A program made the position numbers and the translations under genes. Source: Deltaproteobacteria bacterium (lineage in GTDB: Bacteria; Desulfobacterota; Desulfobacteria; Desulfobacterales; Desulfobacteraceae). From it: a DNA stretch of 6,246 nt. The stretch covers positions 1-6,246 of the forward strand of contig JAFCZY010000120.1 of assembly GCA_019314105.1 (NCBI GenBank), in the 5' to 3' direction. Below are positions 6,246 to 6,246 of the stretch, piece after piece (position 1 is the stretch's first letter; each line of letters begins with the position of its first letter). The notes under the pieces are model-generated. The model saw only the letters and a program-made list of their open reading frames with translations. It was not told the origin of the DNA and did no database searches.

Positions 6246-6246
6246 A

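Overview
The window most likely comes from a strictly anaerobic sulfate-reducing deltaproteobacterium of the Desulfobacterales type (Desulfobacula/Desulfobacterium-like). This is inferred from gene content, moderate base composition and Sec usage; no marker gene is present to prove it. Five protein genes fill almost the whole window, and no gap exceeds about 40 bases.

The left two thirds (about 1-4566) is a plus-strand operon for one-carbon redox chemistry. It starts with the 3' part of a very large HdrA-like electron-bifurcation flavoprotein cut by the left edge. Then come a short MvhD-type [2Fe-2S] subunit, a MetV-type Fe-S/zinc-like protein (MTHFR C-terminal domain) and MetF, the 5,10-methylenetetrahydrofolate reductase. 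This order matches the HdrA-MvhD-MetV-MetF module known from acetogens such as Moorella. There it couples methylene-THF/methyl-THF interconversion to low-potential electron carriers. In a sulfate reducer it would serve the methyl branch of the Wood-Ljungdahl pathway, probably run oxidatively.

The key observation is that mvhD is longer than a conventional gene caller would make it. An in-frame TGA at 2523-2525 lies in the conserved cysteine motif of MvhD (C-C-Q-Y-TGA). A well-placed ATG with a Shine-Dalgarno lies 63 bases upstream, and a SECIS-like stem-loop lies directly downstream. The gene is therefore read as a 146-residue selenoprotein with Sec at position 22. A 15-base tandem duplication (QEFEP twice) sits at its N-terminus.

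The right third (4569-6246) carries two minus-strand genes transcribed towards metF. One is a metallo-beta-lactamase-fold protein of the dihydropterin/ribofuranosylaminobenzene phosphate synthase-like family (COG1237 type), starting at TTG. The other, upstream of it in the same direction, is a histidine-phosphatase-superfamily protein that is open to the right edge. The MBL gene and metF converge with only two bases between their stop codons and no recognisable terminator.
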